The position numbers and the translations under genes are program-made. A stretch of DNA of 64,000 nt from Accumulibacter phosphatis (GTDB lineage Bacteria; Pseudomonadota; Gammaproteobacteria; Burkholderiales; Rhodocyclaceae). Positions within the stretch are counted from its first letter, which is position 1. The number at the start of each line of letters is the position of its first letter. The notes beneath the pieces are model-generated. The model did no database searches. It had not been told where the DNA came from and was given only the letters and a program-made list of their open reading frames with translations. The stretch lies in assembly GCF_000024165.1 (NCBI RefSeq), contig NC_013194.1:1-64000 (forward strand), in the 5' to 3' direction. Positions 9,680 to 17,695 of this stretch are shown piece after piece.

Positions 9680-9684
9680 AGCCG

Positions 9685-10251
9685 ATGCCTGAGCGAAACC
9701 TGAAACAGCCTGACGACGAACGTTCGACGCTACTGCTGGTCGATGACGACGACGCGTTCCGACGCGTCCTCGCGCGCGCTCTCGAGCGTCGCGGCTACGC
9801 GGTGAGCGTCGCCGCCAGTGTCGAAGCGGCGCTCGTGAAAGCCCAGGCGCAGGCTCCCGAATATGCGGTGGTCGACCTCAAGATGCCCGGGGAATCCGGT
9901 CTGCGGCTGATCGACAAGCTGATGGAACTCGACCCCAACACGCGCATCGTCATGCTGACGGGTTACGCGAGCATCGCCACGGCGATCGAGGCGATCAAGC
10001 TCGGTGCCGTCCATTACCTCGCCAAACCGTGCGACGCGGACGAAATCGTCGCGGCACTCAACAAGAGCAGCGAGGGCGACGCGGCGATGGCGGTTGCCGA
10101 CTCACCGCTGTCCATCGACCGCCTCGAATGGGAACACATCCAGCGGATCCTGGGCGAGCACCAGGGGAATGTCTCGGCGACCGCCCGGGCCCTGAAAATG
10201 CACCGCCGGACGCTGCAGCGAAAACTCGGCAAACGGCCCAGCAGAGAGTGA
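9685..10251 (+). CDS. regA: RegA/PrrA-type response regulator
   Basis: A 188-residue response regulator with an N-terminal receiver (acidic cluster DDDD at 20-23, phospho-acceptor D64 in VVDLKMPG, the conserved Lys in AKPCDADE) and a C-terminal Fis-like helix-turn-helix (NVSATARALKMHRRTLQRKLG). This two-domain form without an ATPase is typical of RegA. It lies 5 bp downstream of regB and its partner is therefore clear. It is likely a global transcriptional regulator of respiration and redox balance. hslR follows 2 bp after the stop. Confidence 0.94.
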   Translation: MPERNLKQPDDERSTLLLVDDDDAFRRVLARALERRGYAVSVAASVEAALVKAQAQAPEYAVVDLKMPGESGLRLIDKLMELDPNTRIVMLTGYASIATAIEAIKLGAVHYLAKPCDADEIVAALNKSSEGDAAMAVADSPLSIDRLEWEHIQRILGEHQGNVSATARALKMHRRTLQRKLGKRPSRE

Positions 10252-10253
10252 CG

Positions 10254-10658
10254 ATGACGACTTCCGGGCACCCGGCCATTGAGTACATACGGATCGACAA
10301 ATGGCTGTGGACGGCACGCTTCTACAAGACGCGCTCGCTGGCGGCACAGGCGATCGCCGCCGGCCACGTCAGGCTCGCTGGCCATCCCGTCAAGCCCGCG
10401 CGCGACCTGCGTTGCGGCGACAGCCTCGAGATCGCCATCGGCGACACCATCTGGAGCGTCGTCGTCCGCGGCCTCAATGAACAGCGGCGCCCGGCAGTCG
10501 AAGCGCAGCAACTTTACGAAGAGACGCGCGCCAGCAGCGAGCGGCGCGCCACGCAGCGGGAAACACGCTTGCTCGCGCCAGTGCCCGGCAGCGACCTGCG
10601 CGGCCGGCCGACCAAGAAGGCCAGACGGCAGATCCGCGGTTTCAACGAAGGGTTCTGA
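10254..10658 (+). CDS. hslR: Ribosome-associated heat shock protein Hsp15 (S4 domain)
   Basis: Hsp15 binds stalled 50S subunits that carry a nascent chain and helps to recycle them. The 134-residue protein opens with an S4 RNA-binding domain: RIDKWLWTARFYKTRSLA, then AIAAGHVRL and PARDLRCGD. A basic C-terminal tail follows (GRPTKKARRQIRGF), as in the family. It starts 2 bp after regA, so it may be cotranscribed with the regBA pair. Confidence 0.92.
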   Translation: MTTSGHPAIEYIRIDKWLWTARFYKTRSLAAQAIAAGHVRLAGHPVKPARDLRCGDSLEIAIGDTIWSVVVRGLNEQRRPAVEAQQLYEETRASSERRATQRETRLLAPVPGSDLRGRPTKKARRQIRGFNEGF

Positions 10659-10665
10659 GGTCAGC

Positions 10666-11022
10666 ATGGTCAACCGCCTCCTGGCCGACGGCATCGTCGT
10701 GCTGCACTTCCTGTTCATCGCGTTCGTCGTTCTTGGCGGCGTCCTGGCGCGGCGCTGGCCAAGGCTGGCATGGGTGCACCTGCCCGCCGCTTGCTGGGGC
10801 GCCGCCATAGAACTGAGTGGCTGGATCTGCCCGCTGACGCCGCTCGAGAACCGCTTCCGGCAGGCTGCTGGCGAGGCTGGTTATGCGGGCAGCTTCATCG
10901 ACCACTATCTCTTGCCGATCCTTTACCCGGTCGGGCTGACGCGCGAGATCCAGTACGGCCTGGCGGCTGTGGTGATCGTCGTCAATGTGGCAGTGTACGG
11001 GTGTCTCCTTCGTCGCCGCTGA
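10666..11022 (+). CDS. DUF2784 family small membrane protein
   Basis: A 118-residue protein with about three or four transmembrane stretches (about 5-27, 33-55 and 95-113). It carries the DUF2784 pattern: a D-x-I-V-x-L-H start, GGVLARRW, a central conserved Gly-Trp-Ile-Cys-Pro-Leu-Thr-Pro-Leu-Glu segment and SFIDHYLLPILYP. The function of this family is not known. The start ATG is 8 bp after hslR, so the four genes regB-regA-hslR-DUF2784 look like one transcript. It is convergent with the CorC-like gene. Confidence 0.85.
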   Translation: MVNRLLADGIVVLHFLFIAFVVLGGVLARRWPRLAWVHLPAACWGAAIELSGWICPLTPLENRFRQAAGEAGYAGSFIDHYLLPILYPVGLTREIQYGLAAVVIVVNVAVYGCLLRRR

Positions 11023-11078
11023 CCGGTATGGTGGTCCCCGGGAAGTGGACGAGGGCGATGCAGACGTGCTGACCCGGA

Positions 11079-12407
11079 TCAGCGGGCGGAAACGTGTGCC
11101 GACGCCGCTGTTTCCGAACCGTGTTCCCGTTTGGCGATGAGGACCTTGTCTACGCGATTGCCGTCCATGTCGACCACCTCGAAACGCCAGTCCGCCAACT
11201 CGAAGTGATCCGACGCCGACGGTATGCGTCCGAGGGCATACATGATGAAGCCGCCCAGGGTGTTGAACGCGTTCTCGTCCTCCCCGGGCCAGTCGCCACT
11301 GATCGTGAGAAACCCTTTGACGCGTTCAACCGGGACGCTGCCATCGACCAGCCACGAGCCATCCTCGCGGATGACGATATCCTGTTCCTCGGGCGTCTCC
11401 GAGGTCGGCAGGTCGCCGACTATCGCTGTCAGCACGTCGCTGAGTGTCACCAGGCCCTGTAGTTCGCCGTATTCGTCGACCATCAGCGCGCATTGTTGGC
11501 GAGCCCTGCGGAAGGTTTCCAGCAACTGCGTCGTCGTTACGCCGGCCGGCACGTAGAGAGCCGGTCGCACAAAGGGCTCGATCGACAGAGGCTCGCCGGC
11601 GAGAGCCCCCTTGAGAAGATCGCTGGTGCGCAGGACGCCGACGATCTGGTCGGGGCCGTCCCGACAGACGACGACACGTTTGTACGGGCTTTCGGCCAGG
11701 CGCTCGCGAATTTCCTCCTCACTCTCGTTCAGGTCGAGCAGGTAGATGTCCTTGCGGTGGGTCATGATCGCACTGATACGCTGCTCGTCCAGCCGCAGGA
11801 CATTGGCGACGATGGCCTGCTCGCTGGCGTGGAACACTCCCGACTGGGCGCCCTGGCCCATCAGAACCTTGATCTCGTCGTCGGTTACCGAAGACTCCTG
11901 GGTGCGTCGCGCTCCCAGCAGGCGCAGGAACAGGTTCGACGACGACGACAACAGCCAGACCAGTGGGCGCGCGAGCCGAGCGAGCAGGTTCATCGGTGGC
12001 GCGATCACCGAGGCGACGCGCTCCGGTGACAACAGGCCGAGGCGTTTGGGTACCAGTTCGCCGACGACTACCGAGAAATAGGTCAACCCGGCGACGACCA
12101 CCGTCAGGGAGATGCCTTCCGCGTGCGGCGCGAGGAGCGGCCATGCCGCCAGCCGTTCGGCCAGCGGTACCGCCAGCGCGGTTTCCCCGATGGCACCGTT
12201 GAGAATGCCTACCGTCGTGATGCCGACCTGGACGGTGGACAGGAAGATCGAAGGCTCGTGGCTAAGCGCCAACGCCGAGCGCGCCCCCCGGTTGCCGTCG
12301 TCAGCCAGCTTCTGCAGGCGCGATTGGCGCGAGGAAACGACGGCGATCTCCGACATGGCGAGAACGCCGTTGAGCAGGATCAGAAAGAGAAGTAAGACGA
12401 TGTCCAT
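11079..12407 (-). CDS. HlyC/CorC (CNNM) family membrane protein with CBS domains
   Basis: A 442-residue protein with an N-terminal DUF21/CNNM transmembrane domain (hydrophobic segments around 1-22, 60-80, 98-118 and 130-150; NGVLAMSEIA and GELVPKRLG motifs), a cytoplasmic CBS pair (about 205-335) and a C-terminal CorC_HlyC domain (345-430). Relatives take part in magnesium/cobalt efflux or resistance, while the old name haemolysin is not informative. The substrate cannot be read from sequence. It is followed downstream on the same strand by nothing close and is preceded by aroD with 49 bp between. Confidence 0.88.
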   Translation of the reverse strand: MDIVLLLFLILLNGVLAMSEIAVVSSRQSRLQKLADDGNRGARSALALSHEPSIFLSTVQVGITTVGILNGAIGETALAVPLAERLAAWPLLAPHAEGISLTVVVAGLTYFSVVVGELVPKRLGLLSPERVASVIAPPMNLLARLARPLVWLLSSSSNLFLRLLGARRTQESSVTDDEIKVLMGQGAQSGVFHASEQAIVANVLRLDEQRISAIMTHRKDIYLLDLNESEEEIRERLAESPYKRVVVCRDGPDQIVGVLRTSDLLKGALAGEPLSIEPFVRPALYVPAGVTTTQLLETFRRARQQCALMVDEYGELQGLVTLSDVLTAIVGDLPTSETPEEQDIVIREDGSWLVDGSVPVERVKGFLTISGDWPGEDENAFNTLGGFIMYALGRIPSASDHFELADWRFEVVDMDGNRVDKVLIAKREHGSETAASAHVSAR

Positions 12408-12456
12408 GGAAGCCTTGTCCAGGGGGCGCCGGCAACATGCAGCGCTTGATCGGCAG

Positions 12457-13248
12457 TCATTTTCCCGCCAGCGAGCGCCGTAGGATGTCGAGAACGATGC
12501 GCAGGTCCTCGATCGCTACCTGACCCGGAGCCGACGCCTTGTCGCCGACCGCGAAGGTCACCGACGAGCCGAAGGTCCAGCCGAAGAGGCGGCTCAGCGA
12601 GCCGTAGGGGCCCATCGACACGCTGATGATCGGCAGCCTGAGCTGCCGGCTGCCGGCGAGTGTCGCGCCGAGCAACGTCAGCACGTCGTCGATGGCGCGC
12701 GGGGTGACCGCCACCTTGGCGATGTCGGCACCAGCCTCCTCCATCGTCACCAGCTTGGCGACGATCTCGGCGGCTGGCGGCGTCTGCTGGAAGTCATGAA
12801 AGGAGGCGATCAATTGGGCTCCAGAGTGGTGCGCAGCCTGCCGTGCGGCCTGGAAATGCTGCGGCTCGTTGTTGATCTCGTAGTCTACAAAATCGACGCA
12901 GCCTGTCTCGCACACGGCCCGGTAGAGCGACAGAACCTGCTCTTCCTCTATCCCGATCGGCTCGCCGCCCTCGCGCGTCGAGCGGCGCGTGAAAATGATC
13001 GGCACGCTGCCGGCCTGCTTCCTGATCTCCCTCGCCAGCGCGACGACGCGCGCGCTGTCGGCGATGCCGGCGAAGAAATCGACGCGCCATTCGATCAGGT
13101 CGGGGCACTTCGCGCAGACGACGGCCACCTCGCGCAGAATGGACGGTTCATCGCGGGCGACCAGCGGCGTACAGATCAGCGGCTCCTTTCCCCCGGCAAG
13201 CGGTTGGCCGCGAACGTCGATGCCCTTGCTCATGCCCAAGTCACCCAT
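12457..13248 (-). CDS. aroD: 3-dehydroquinate dehydratase, type I
   Basis: The enzyme converts 3-dehydroquinate to 3-dehydroshikimate in the shikimate pathway through a Schiff base. The 263-residue barrel shows EWRVDFF (substrate Arg/Asp), FTRRSTREGG, the catalytic H151 in IASFHDFQQTP and the Schiff-base K178 in ADIAKVAVTP. The length is slightly above the E. coli 252. The start ATG follows the TerC stop directly (same strand), suggesting coupling. Many betaproteobacteria use the type II enzyme (aroQ), so a type I copy is worth noting. A second start at 13233 is possible. Confidence 0.93.
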   Translation of the reverse strand: MGDLGMSKGIDVRGQPLAGGKEPLICTPLVARDEPSILREVAVVCAKCPDLIEWRVDFFAGIADSARVVALAREIRKQAGSVPIIFTRRSTREGGEPIGIEEEQVLSLYRAVCETGCVDFVDYEINNEPQHFQAARQAAHHSGAQLIASFHDFQQTPPAAEIVAKLVTMEEAGADIAKVAVTPRAIDDVLTLLGATLAGSRQLRLPIISVSMGPYGSLSRLFGWTFGSSVTFAVGDKASAPGQVAIEDLRIVLDILRRSLAGK

Positions 13249-14010
13249 TCAGTCGGACTCCCGGCGAGTGTACGGTTGGTGCAGATGCACTGGCGGTACC
13301 GACTTGCGGCGCAGGCGGATGTTGAGCATCTCGACGGTGACCGAGAAGGCCATGGCAAAGTAGATGTAGCCCTTCGGCACCTTGTGGCCGAAGCCCTCGG
13401 CGACCAGTGCCACACCGACGACCATCAGGAACGAGAGGGCCAGCATCTTTATCGTCGGATGTCCGGAAACGAAGCGCCCGATGGCGGCGGCAAACAGCAT
13501 CATCAGGCCAACCGAGGCGACGACAGCCGCGATCATCACCGCGACCTCGTCGACCATGCCGACCGCGGTAATGATTGAATCCAGCGAAAAGACGATGTCG
13601 ATGACGATGATCTGCAGGATGATCGCCGAGAAGGTCGCGCGCACCGCGGTCGATGCGTGCCCTTCTTGGCCTTCGAGCAGTTGGTGGATTTCCTGCGTGC
13701 TCTTCCAGATCAGAAAGACCCCGCCGCCAATCAGGATCAGATCGCGCGGCGAGATTGCCTGCCCGAACGCGCTGAAGAGCGGCGCGGTCGCGCCGACGAT
13801 TACCGACAACAGCAAGAGCAGCGCGATGCGCAGGAACATCGCCAGGAACAGGCCAAGCTTGCGCGCCTTCTCGCGCGTCGCTGGCGGCAGGCGATCGACA
13901 AGTATCGAAATGAAGATGATGTTGTCGATCCCGAGTACCAGTTCGAGGGCGGTAAGGGTAGCGAAAGCCAGCCAGGCCTGAGGGCTGGCCAGCAGCGACA
14001 TGACGTCCAT
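13249..14010 (-). CDS. TerC family integral membrane protein
   Basis: A 253-residue protein with about seven hydrophobic segments. The TerC hallmarks are present: ELVLGIDNIIFISI near the N-terminus and DIVFSLDSIITAVGM near 145, both with acidic residues inside membrane helices. Relatives are linked to metal ion export (manganese, for example the Alx group) and tellurite resistance. Here no ter genes lie nearby, so metal homeostasis is the more likely role. It is the upstream gene of a TerC-aroD pair whose stop and start are adjacent. Confidence 0.9.
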   Translation of the reverse strand: MDVMSLLASPQAWLAFATLTALELVLGIDNIIFISILVDRLPPATREKARKLGLFLAMFLRIALLLLLSVIVGATAPLFSAFGQAISPRDLILIGGGVFLIWKSTQEIHQLLEGQEGHASTAVRATFSAIILQIIVIDIVFSLDSIITAVGMVDEVAVMIAAVVASVGLMMLFAAAIGRFVSGHPTIKMLALSFLMVVGVALVAEGFGHKVPKGYIYFAMAFSVTVEMLNIRLRRKSVPPVHLHQPYTRRESD

Positions 14011-14454
14011 GCAGTTATCCTGAGTAGGGTCCGCGCCGAGGGCGGCAAAGCGCCATTATAAGGAGCCTTGAGCACCGTCGCCGGCGATTTGCGACCGCGT
14101 AGGCAGGGGCTCGGGCCGGGGCGATGGAGGGCGCCGAGTGCGCCGGCGGGGCGTGTCCGGAGAATGCGAAAGGCATGTTCGGCGCGCCCGCGAGCTTCGC
14201 TTGGCGGCCTGGCCAGTCGGGGCGGGTTGACGAAATTCAAATTAATCAATACACTGCAGTTTCTCGTGCAGCAACCGAGCCAATCCCGGCTATTCTGCTG
14301 CACTCTCGCCGCTCTGCCTGTGGGTTTCCAGACCGCACAGAGTTCCGGCCTCAGGGTAGGTACCTCCCGCGTATTCGAGGCTTTGCACCCGCCTGTAACC
14401 GTCCATCGTCGTGCCGTCTTTTCTTGGCGCGACGACCAAAGTGAAGGAGAGAGC
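14011..14454. promoter_or_regulatory. Divergent intergenic region terC / lytic transglycosylase with candidate promoter
   Basis: This 444-bp stretch holds no convincing gene, although the frame of the transglycosylase stays open back to 14068 with Arg/Pro-rich sequence of non-coding appearance. A sigma70-like promoter reads TTGACG at 14227-14232, a 17-bp spacer, and TACACT at 14250-14255. It sits in the most AT-rich part and points to the transglycosylase, leaving an untranslated leader of about 190 bases. Confidence 0.5.
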
Positions 14455-15138
14455 ATGTCCGCAACTATCTCGCTAAAGAGTATTACCGGGCGTCGTACGG
14501 ACGCCACTTTGAGCTTTATTCAACACAGCATGATGATCGTTGGCCTGATGCTCCTGCTGGGAGCGGTCAAGCCTCTTTTCGGCGGCCGTAGCGATACCGA
14601 CGCGCAGCAGGCCGCCGAGGTGGCAACGGTCAGCGAAGCGGCCGAGGCGGAGCCGGTCAAGGCCGCTCCCGAGGCGCTGCCGCCACACCTGCAACGCGTT
14701 CTCGACTTCGTTTCGCGTCGCTACCGGGTCGCCCCGGAAGCGCTGGTTCCGGTCTTCGAGGCCGCGCAGACAGTTGGTCGCGAGCGTCGCGTCGACCCGC
14801 TACTGATCATCGCCATCATCGGTATCGAGTCGCGCTTCAACCCGTTCGCGGAAAGCGCTTTTGGCGCCAAGGGCCTGATGCAGGTGATTCCGGGCTATCA
14901 CATGGACAAAGTGCCGCAAGGGGCAGGCGAGCAGCCTTTCCTCGACCCGGTGACCAACATCCAGGTCGGCGTGCATGTCCTGGAAGAGGCAATCCGCTGG
15001 CGCGGCGGCCTGACGGCTGGCCTGCAACACTACGGTGGCGCGCCCGACGATCCGGAGACGGGTTACGCGAACAAGGTGCTCGCCGAGAAGCAGCGCCTTG
15101 AGCAGGCCGCCAGGCGCGGTCCGGGCGCACGCGTCTAA
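14455..15138 (+). CDS. Lytic transglycosylase (SLT domain), membrane-anchored
   Basis: A 227-residue protein with one N-terminal hydrophobic segment (about 22-38) that anchors or exports it, an Ala/Glu-rich linker and a C-terminal transglycosylase SLT domain. The catalytic Glu is E125 in IGIESRFNP, followed by GAKGLMQVIPGYH and a segment with LQHYGGAPDD. The family cleaves the glycan strands of peptidoglycan to anhydromuropeptides. ATG 14455 is preceded by GAAGGAGA at 14443-14450, a good ribosome binding site, so the long upstream frame is not used. Confidence 0.9.
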   Translation: MSATISLKSITGRRTDATLSFIQHSMMIVGLMLLLGAVKPLFGGRSDTDAQQAAEVATVSEAAEAEPVKAAPEALPPHLQRVLDFVSRRYRVAPEALVPVFEAAQTVGRERRVDPLLIIAIIGIESRFNPFAESAFGAKGLMQVIPGYHMDKVPQGAGEQPFLDPVTNIQVGVHVLEEAIRWRGGLTAGLQHYGGAPDDPETGYANKVLAEKQRLEQAARRGPGARV

Positions 15139-15191
15139 GCGGCGTTGCCATTTGTCGCGATTCGCCGCGATTCGTCGCCAAGCCGGGGGGG

Positions 15192-17663
15192 CTAGGCCGC
15201 CACGCCGGCGCGCGCCATCCGTCGGATGGCTTGCCTGGCTTCGACCGAGAGGACGAGCTCCGAATGCGCCAGCGGTGTCAACAGCCGCTCGTCGAAGTGC
15301 AGTAGGCCGTCCTCGGTCTCGTGCAGGAATTCGCCTTCGATCAGATTGCCGATGAACGCCGCGAAGGTCACCTTCTCGGGAAACTCGGGCGTATTGAACT
15401 CGTAGAGCAGGGATAGCCGCTGTGCCAGCCGATGGCAGTTGTCCTCCAGCGCCGGGCGAGTCAGGTGGCCCGAACCATGCCGCTCGAGGAGCGCCAGGGT
15501 GAGAAAGTGACGTTCGAGCAGCGGTCGAATGGTTTCGCCGAGCAGGCGCAGTTCGACGAACTCCTGGCTGATCGGTTCGGGGGCGGCCAGCCGGCCTTCT
15601 GCTTCCGGGTGACGCAGCAGGGCGCGGGCGAGGAGCACGCGAATGATGGCTTCGCTGGCTGCGGCAAGCTCGTCGCCCGACCAGCGCAGAAACAGTTCCG
15701 CCCGCATCAGGGAGCAGATGCCAGCCACTGCCTGGGCGACGCGCGCGGCGTCGAGGTCGCGGTTATGGCTCACCAGGCAGGCGATCACCGCCGGCAGGGC
15801 AAAGAGGTGCAGGACGTTGTTGCGGAAGTAGGCGAGCAGTGGCGCCTGCTCCCGGGGCGCGCGAATCAGATCGCCGAGCGGATCGCGGAAACGCTCGACG
15901 AGCGTCAGCCGCTCGGCGTAGCCGACGACCTGTTGCGGATCGAGCGCGCAGCCGATCGTGGTGGGCGCGTAGGGCGCCAGACTGCTGAGGGCCTGGTAGT
16001 GTTCGATCATCCGTTGCAGGGCGTGCTCGTCGGCGGTGTGCTTCGGCGTGGCCAGCAGCGAGAGCGCGACCAGATTGACCGGGTTGAGCACGGCCGCCTC
16101 GTTGATCCGCTTGGCAAGTTCGGCTGCCGCGTGTCGCGTGGCGCGGCGTGACCAGTGCGACAACGTTTCGGCGGGTTCGTCGCGCCACCCCGGCTGCTGC
16201 ACATCGAGAAAGCCGGCCAGCGCCAGCGGTGCGCCGAAGTTGACATGCACCTTGCCGAACACTCGCTTGATGCTGCGCACGCTCATGAAGAGTCCCCATA
16301 GCGATTCGCGCTGCTTGGGCTGGCCAGCGAGTTCATCGAGATACGTGCGTCCCTCCATCACCTTCTCGTAACCGATGTACACTGGCAGGAAGACCAGCGG
16401 CCGCACATGCTCGCGGATGAAGCTTTGCACTGTCATGCCGAGGATGCCGGCTTTTGGCGCCAGCATCCTGCCGCTGCGGCTGCGCCCGCCTTCGATGAAG
16501 TACTCGATCGGGAAGCCGCGCGCCAGCATCAGGTGCAGGTATTCGTGGAAAACCGCCGCGTAGAGCGGCTCTCCCTTGAAGCTGCGGCGCAGGAAGAAGG
16601 CACCGCCACGACGCAACAGCGAACCGACCAGCGGCAGGTTGAGGTTGGCGCCAGCAGCGATGTGTGGCGGCGTGAGTCCCTGGCGGTGGATGATGTACGA
16701 GAGCAGCAGGTAATCGATATGGCTGCGGTGACACGGGACGTAGACGATCTCGTGGCCAGCTGCGATGCGACTCACGACGTCGAAATTGTGCAACTCGATA
16801 CCGTCGTACAGGCGCGTCCACAACCAGTTGAGGAACAGTTCGAGCGCGCGCACGACACCGTAGGAATAGTCGGAAGAGATCTCGAGCGCGAAGCGGGCGG
16901 CGCGCGCCCTTGCTTCGGCAGGCGAGATACCCTGAGTCGCTGCCTCGCTGGCGATCGCCAGGCGCACCTGCTCACCGGCGAGCACGGCGTTAACCTGCGT
17001 GTTGCGGTGTGAGAGGTCGGGCCCGATGGCCATCTGCCGCTGGCGGCGGAAATGGACTCGCAGTACCCGCGACAGCTTGCGTAGCGCCGGCTCCTCGGCC
17101 AGCCCTCCCTGCAGCAGTTCGCGCAGCGAGATCGGGGCGTTGTAGCGGACCAGTACGTGCCGGCCGTGCAGCAGGATGGCCAGCAACTGCCGCCAGGCGC
17201 CCGGCGGTCGCCAGGTTTCCGAGAACAACGCCTTGAGAATCGAATCCTGCTGGTCCGGACTGCGTCCCCAGAGAATGAGGACAGGCACCAGTTGCACGTC
17301 GACTTGCGGGTCGGCGACCGCCTGGCCGAGCAGGCTCGCCAGCAAGGGGGAGTGAGCGCCGCCGTCGCGTGCCCTGCCGGCCAGGCGGCGGTCACGGTTG
17401 AGAAAGAAGAAGGAGCGCGGCAAGCGCTGTCCGCCGATCGCCATCGGCGCCTCCGCGCGCGGCAACCCGGCCTGCCTCGACTCCTCGAAGAGAACCAGCA
17501 GGTTCGAGAGATGCCGGTCCTGAAGGACGTAACAGACCGGTTTGCCCGGGTCGAGGCCAAGTTCCTGAACGCTTGCCGGAAAGACGGTGGTGCGCACCCA
17601 CAAATACAGTAGGCGGCGCGCCAGCGGGATGAACCAGTCGGAAACCTTGAAGAACTCGGCCAA
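15192..17663 (-). CDS. plsB: Glycerol-3-phosphate 1-O-acyltransferase PlsB
   Basis: PlsB acylates sn-glycerol-3-phosphate at position 1, the first step of phospholipid synthesis, at the inner membrane. The 823-residue product is close to the E. coli 807. The acyltransferase blocks are visible: HX4D as HRSHID near 311, then GAFFLRRSF, the FIEGGRSRSG block that binds glycerol phosphate, and LPVYIGYEKV. It starts 32 bp after the stop of the EF-G-like gene on the same strand, so the two may be cotranscribed. Confidence 0.96.
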   Translation of the reverse strand: MAEFFKVSDWFIPLARRLLYLWVRTTVFPASVQELGLDPGKPVCYVLQDRHLSNLLVLFEESRQAGLPRAEAPMAIGGQRLPRSFFFLNRDRRLAGRARDGGAHSPLLASLLGQAVADPQVDVQLVPVLILWGRSPDQQDSILKALFSETWRPPGAWRQLLAILLHGRHVLVRYNAPISLRELLQGGLAEEPALRKLSRVLRVHFRRQRQMAIGPDLSHRNTQVNAVLAGEQVRLAIASEAATQGISPAEARARAARFALEISSDYSYGVVRALELFLNWLWTRLYDGIELHNFDVVSRIAAGHEIVYVPCHRSHIDYLLLSYIIHRQGLTPPHIAAGANLNLPLVGSLLRRGGAFFLRRSFKGEPLYAAVFHEYLHLMLARGFPIEYFIEGGRSRSGRMLAPKAGILGMTVQSFIREHVRPLVFLPVYIGYEKVMEGRTYLDELAGQPKQRESLWGLFMSVRSIKRVFGKVHVNFGAPLALAGFLDVQQPGWRDEPAETLSHWSRRATRHAAAELAKRINEAAVLNPVNLVALSLLATPKHTADEHALQRMIEHYQALSSLAPYAPTTIGCALDPQQVVGYAERLTLVERFRDPLGDLIRAPREQAPLLAYFRNNVLHLFALPAVIACLVSHNRDLDAARVAQAVAGICSLMRAELFLRWSGDELAAASEAIIRVLLARALLRHPEAEGRLAAPEPISQEFVELRLLGETIRPLLERHFLTLALLERHGSGHLTRPALEDNCHRLAQRLSLLYEFNTPEFPEKVTFAAFIGNLIEGEFLHETEDGLLHFDERLLTPLAHSELVLSVEARQAIRRMARAGVAA

Positions 17664-17695
17664 GCCCTGCCGCTCCGTCGCCGGCGTACGCGCCC

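Noticed and set aside
14068..14454. N-terminal extension of the lytic transglycosylase frame
   Set aside because: The extension is Arg/Pro-rich without a signal, while GAAGGAGA directly precedes the ATG at 14455. A promoter-like sequence lies within the extension.
15139..15191. A short direct repeat (CGCGATTCG in two copies) after the lytic transglycosylase as an attachment or repeat element
   Set aside because: The units are only 9 bp, are found only twice and have no partner elsewhere in the window.
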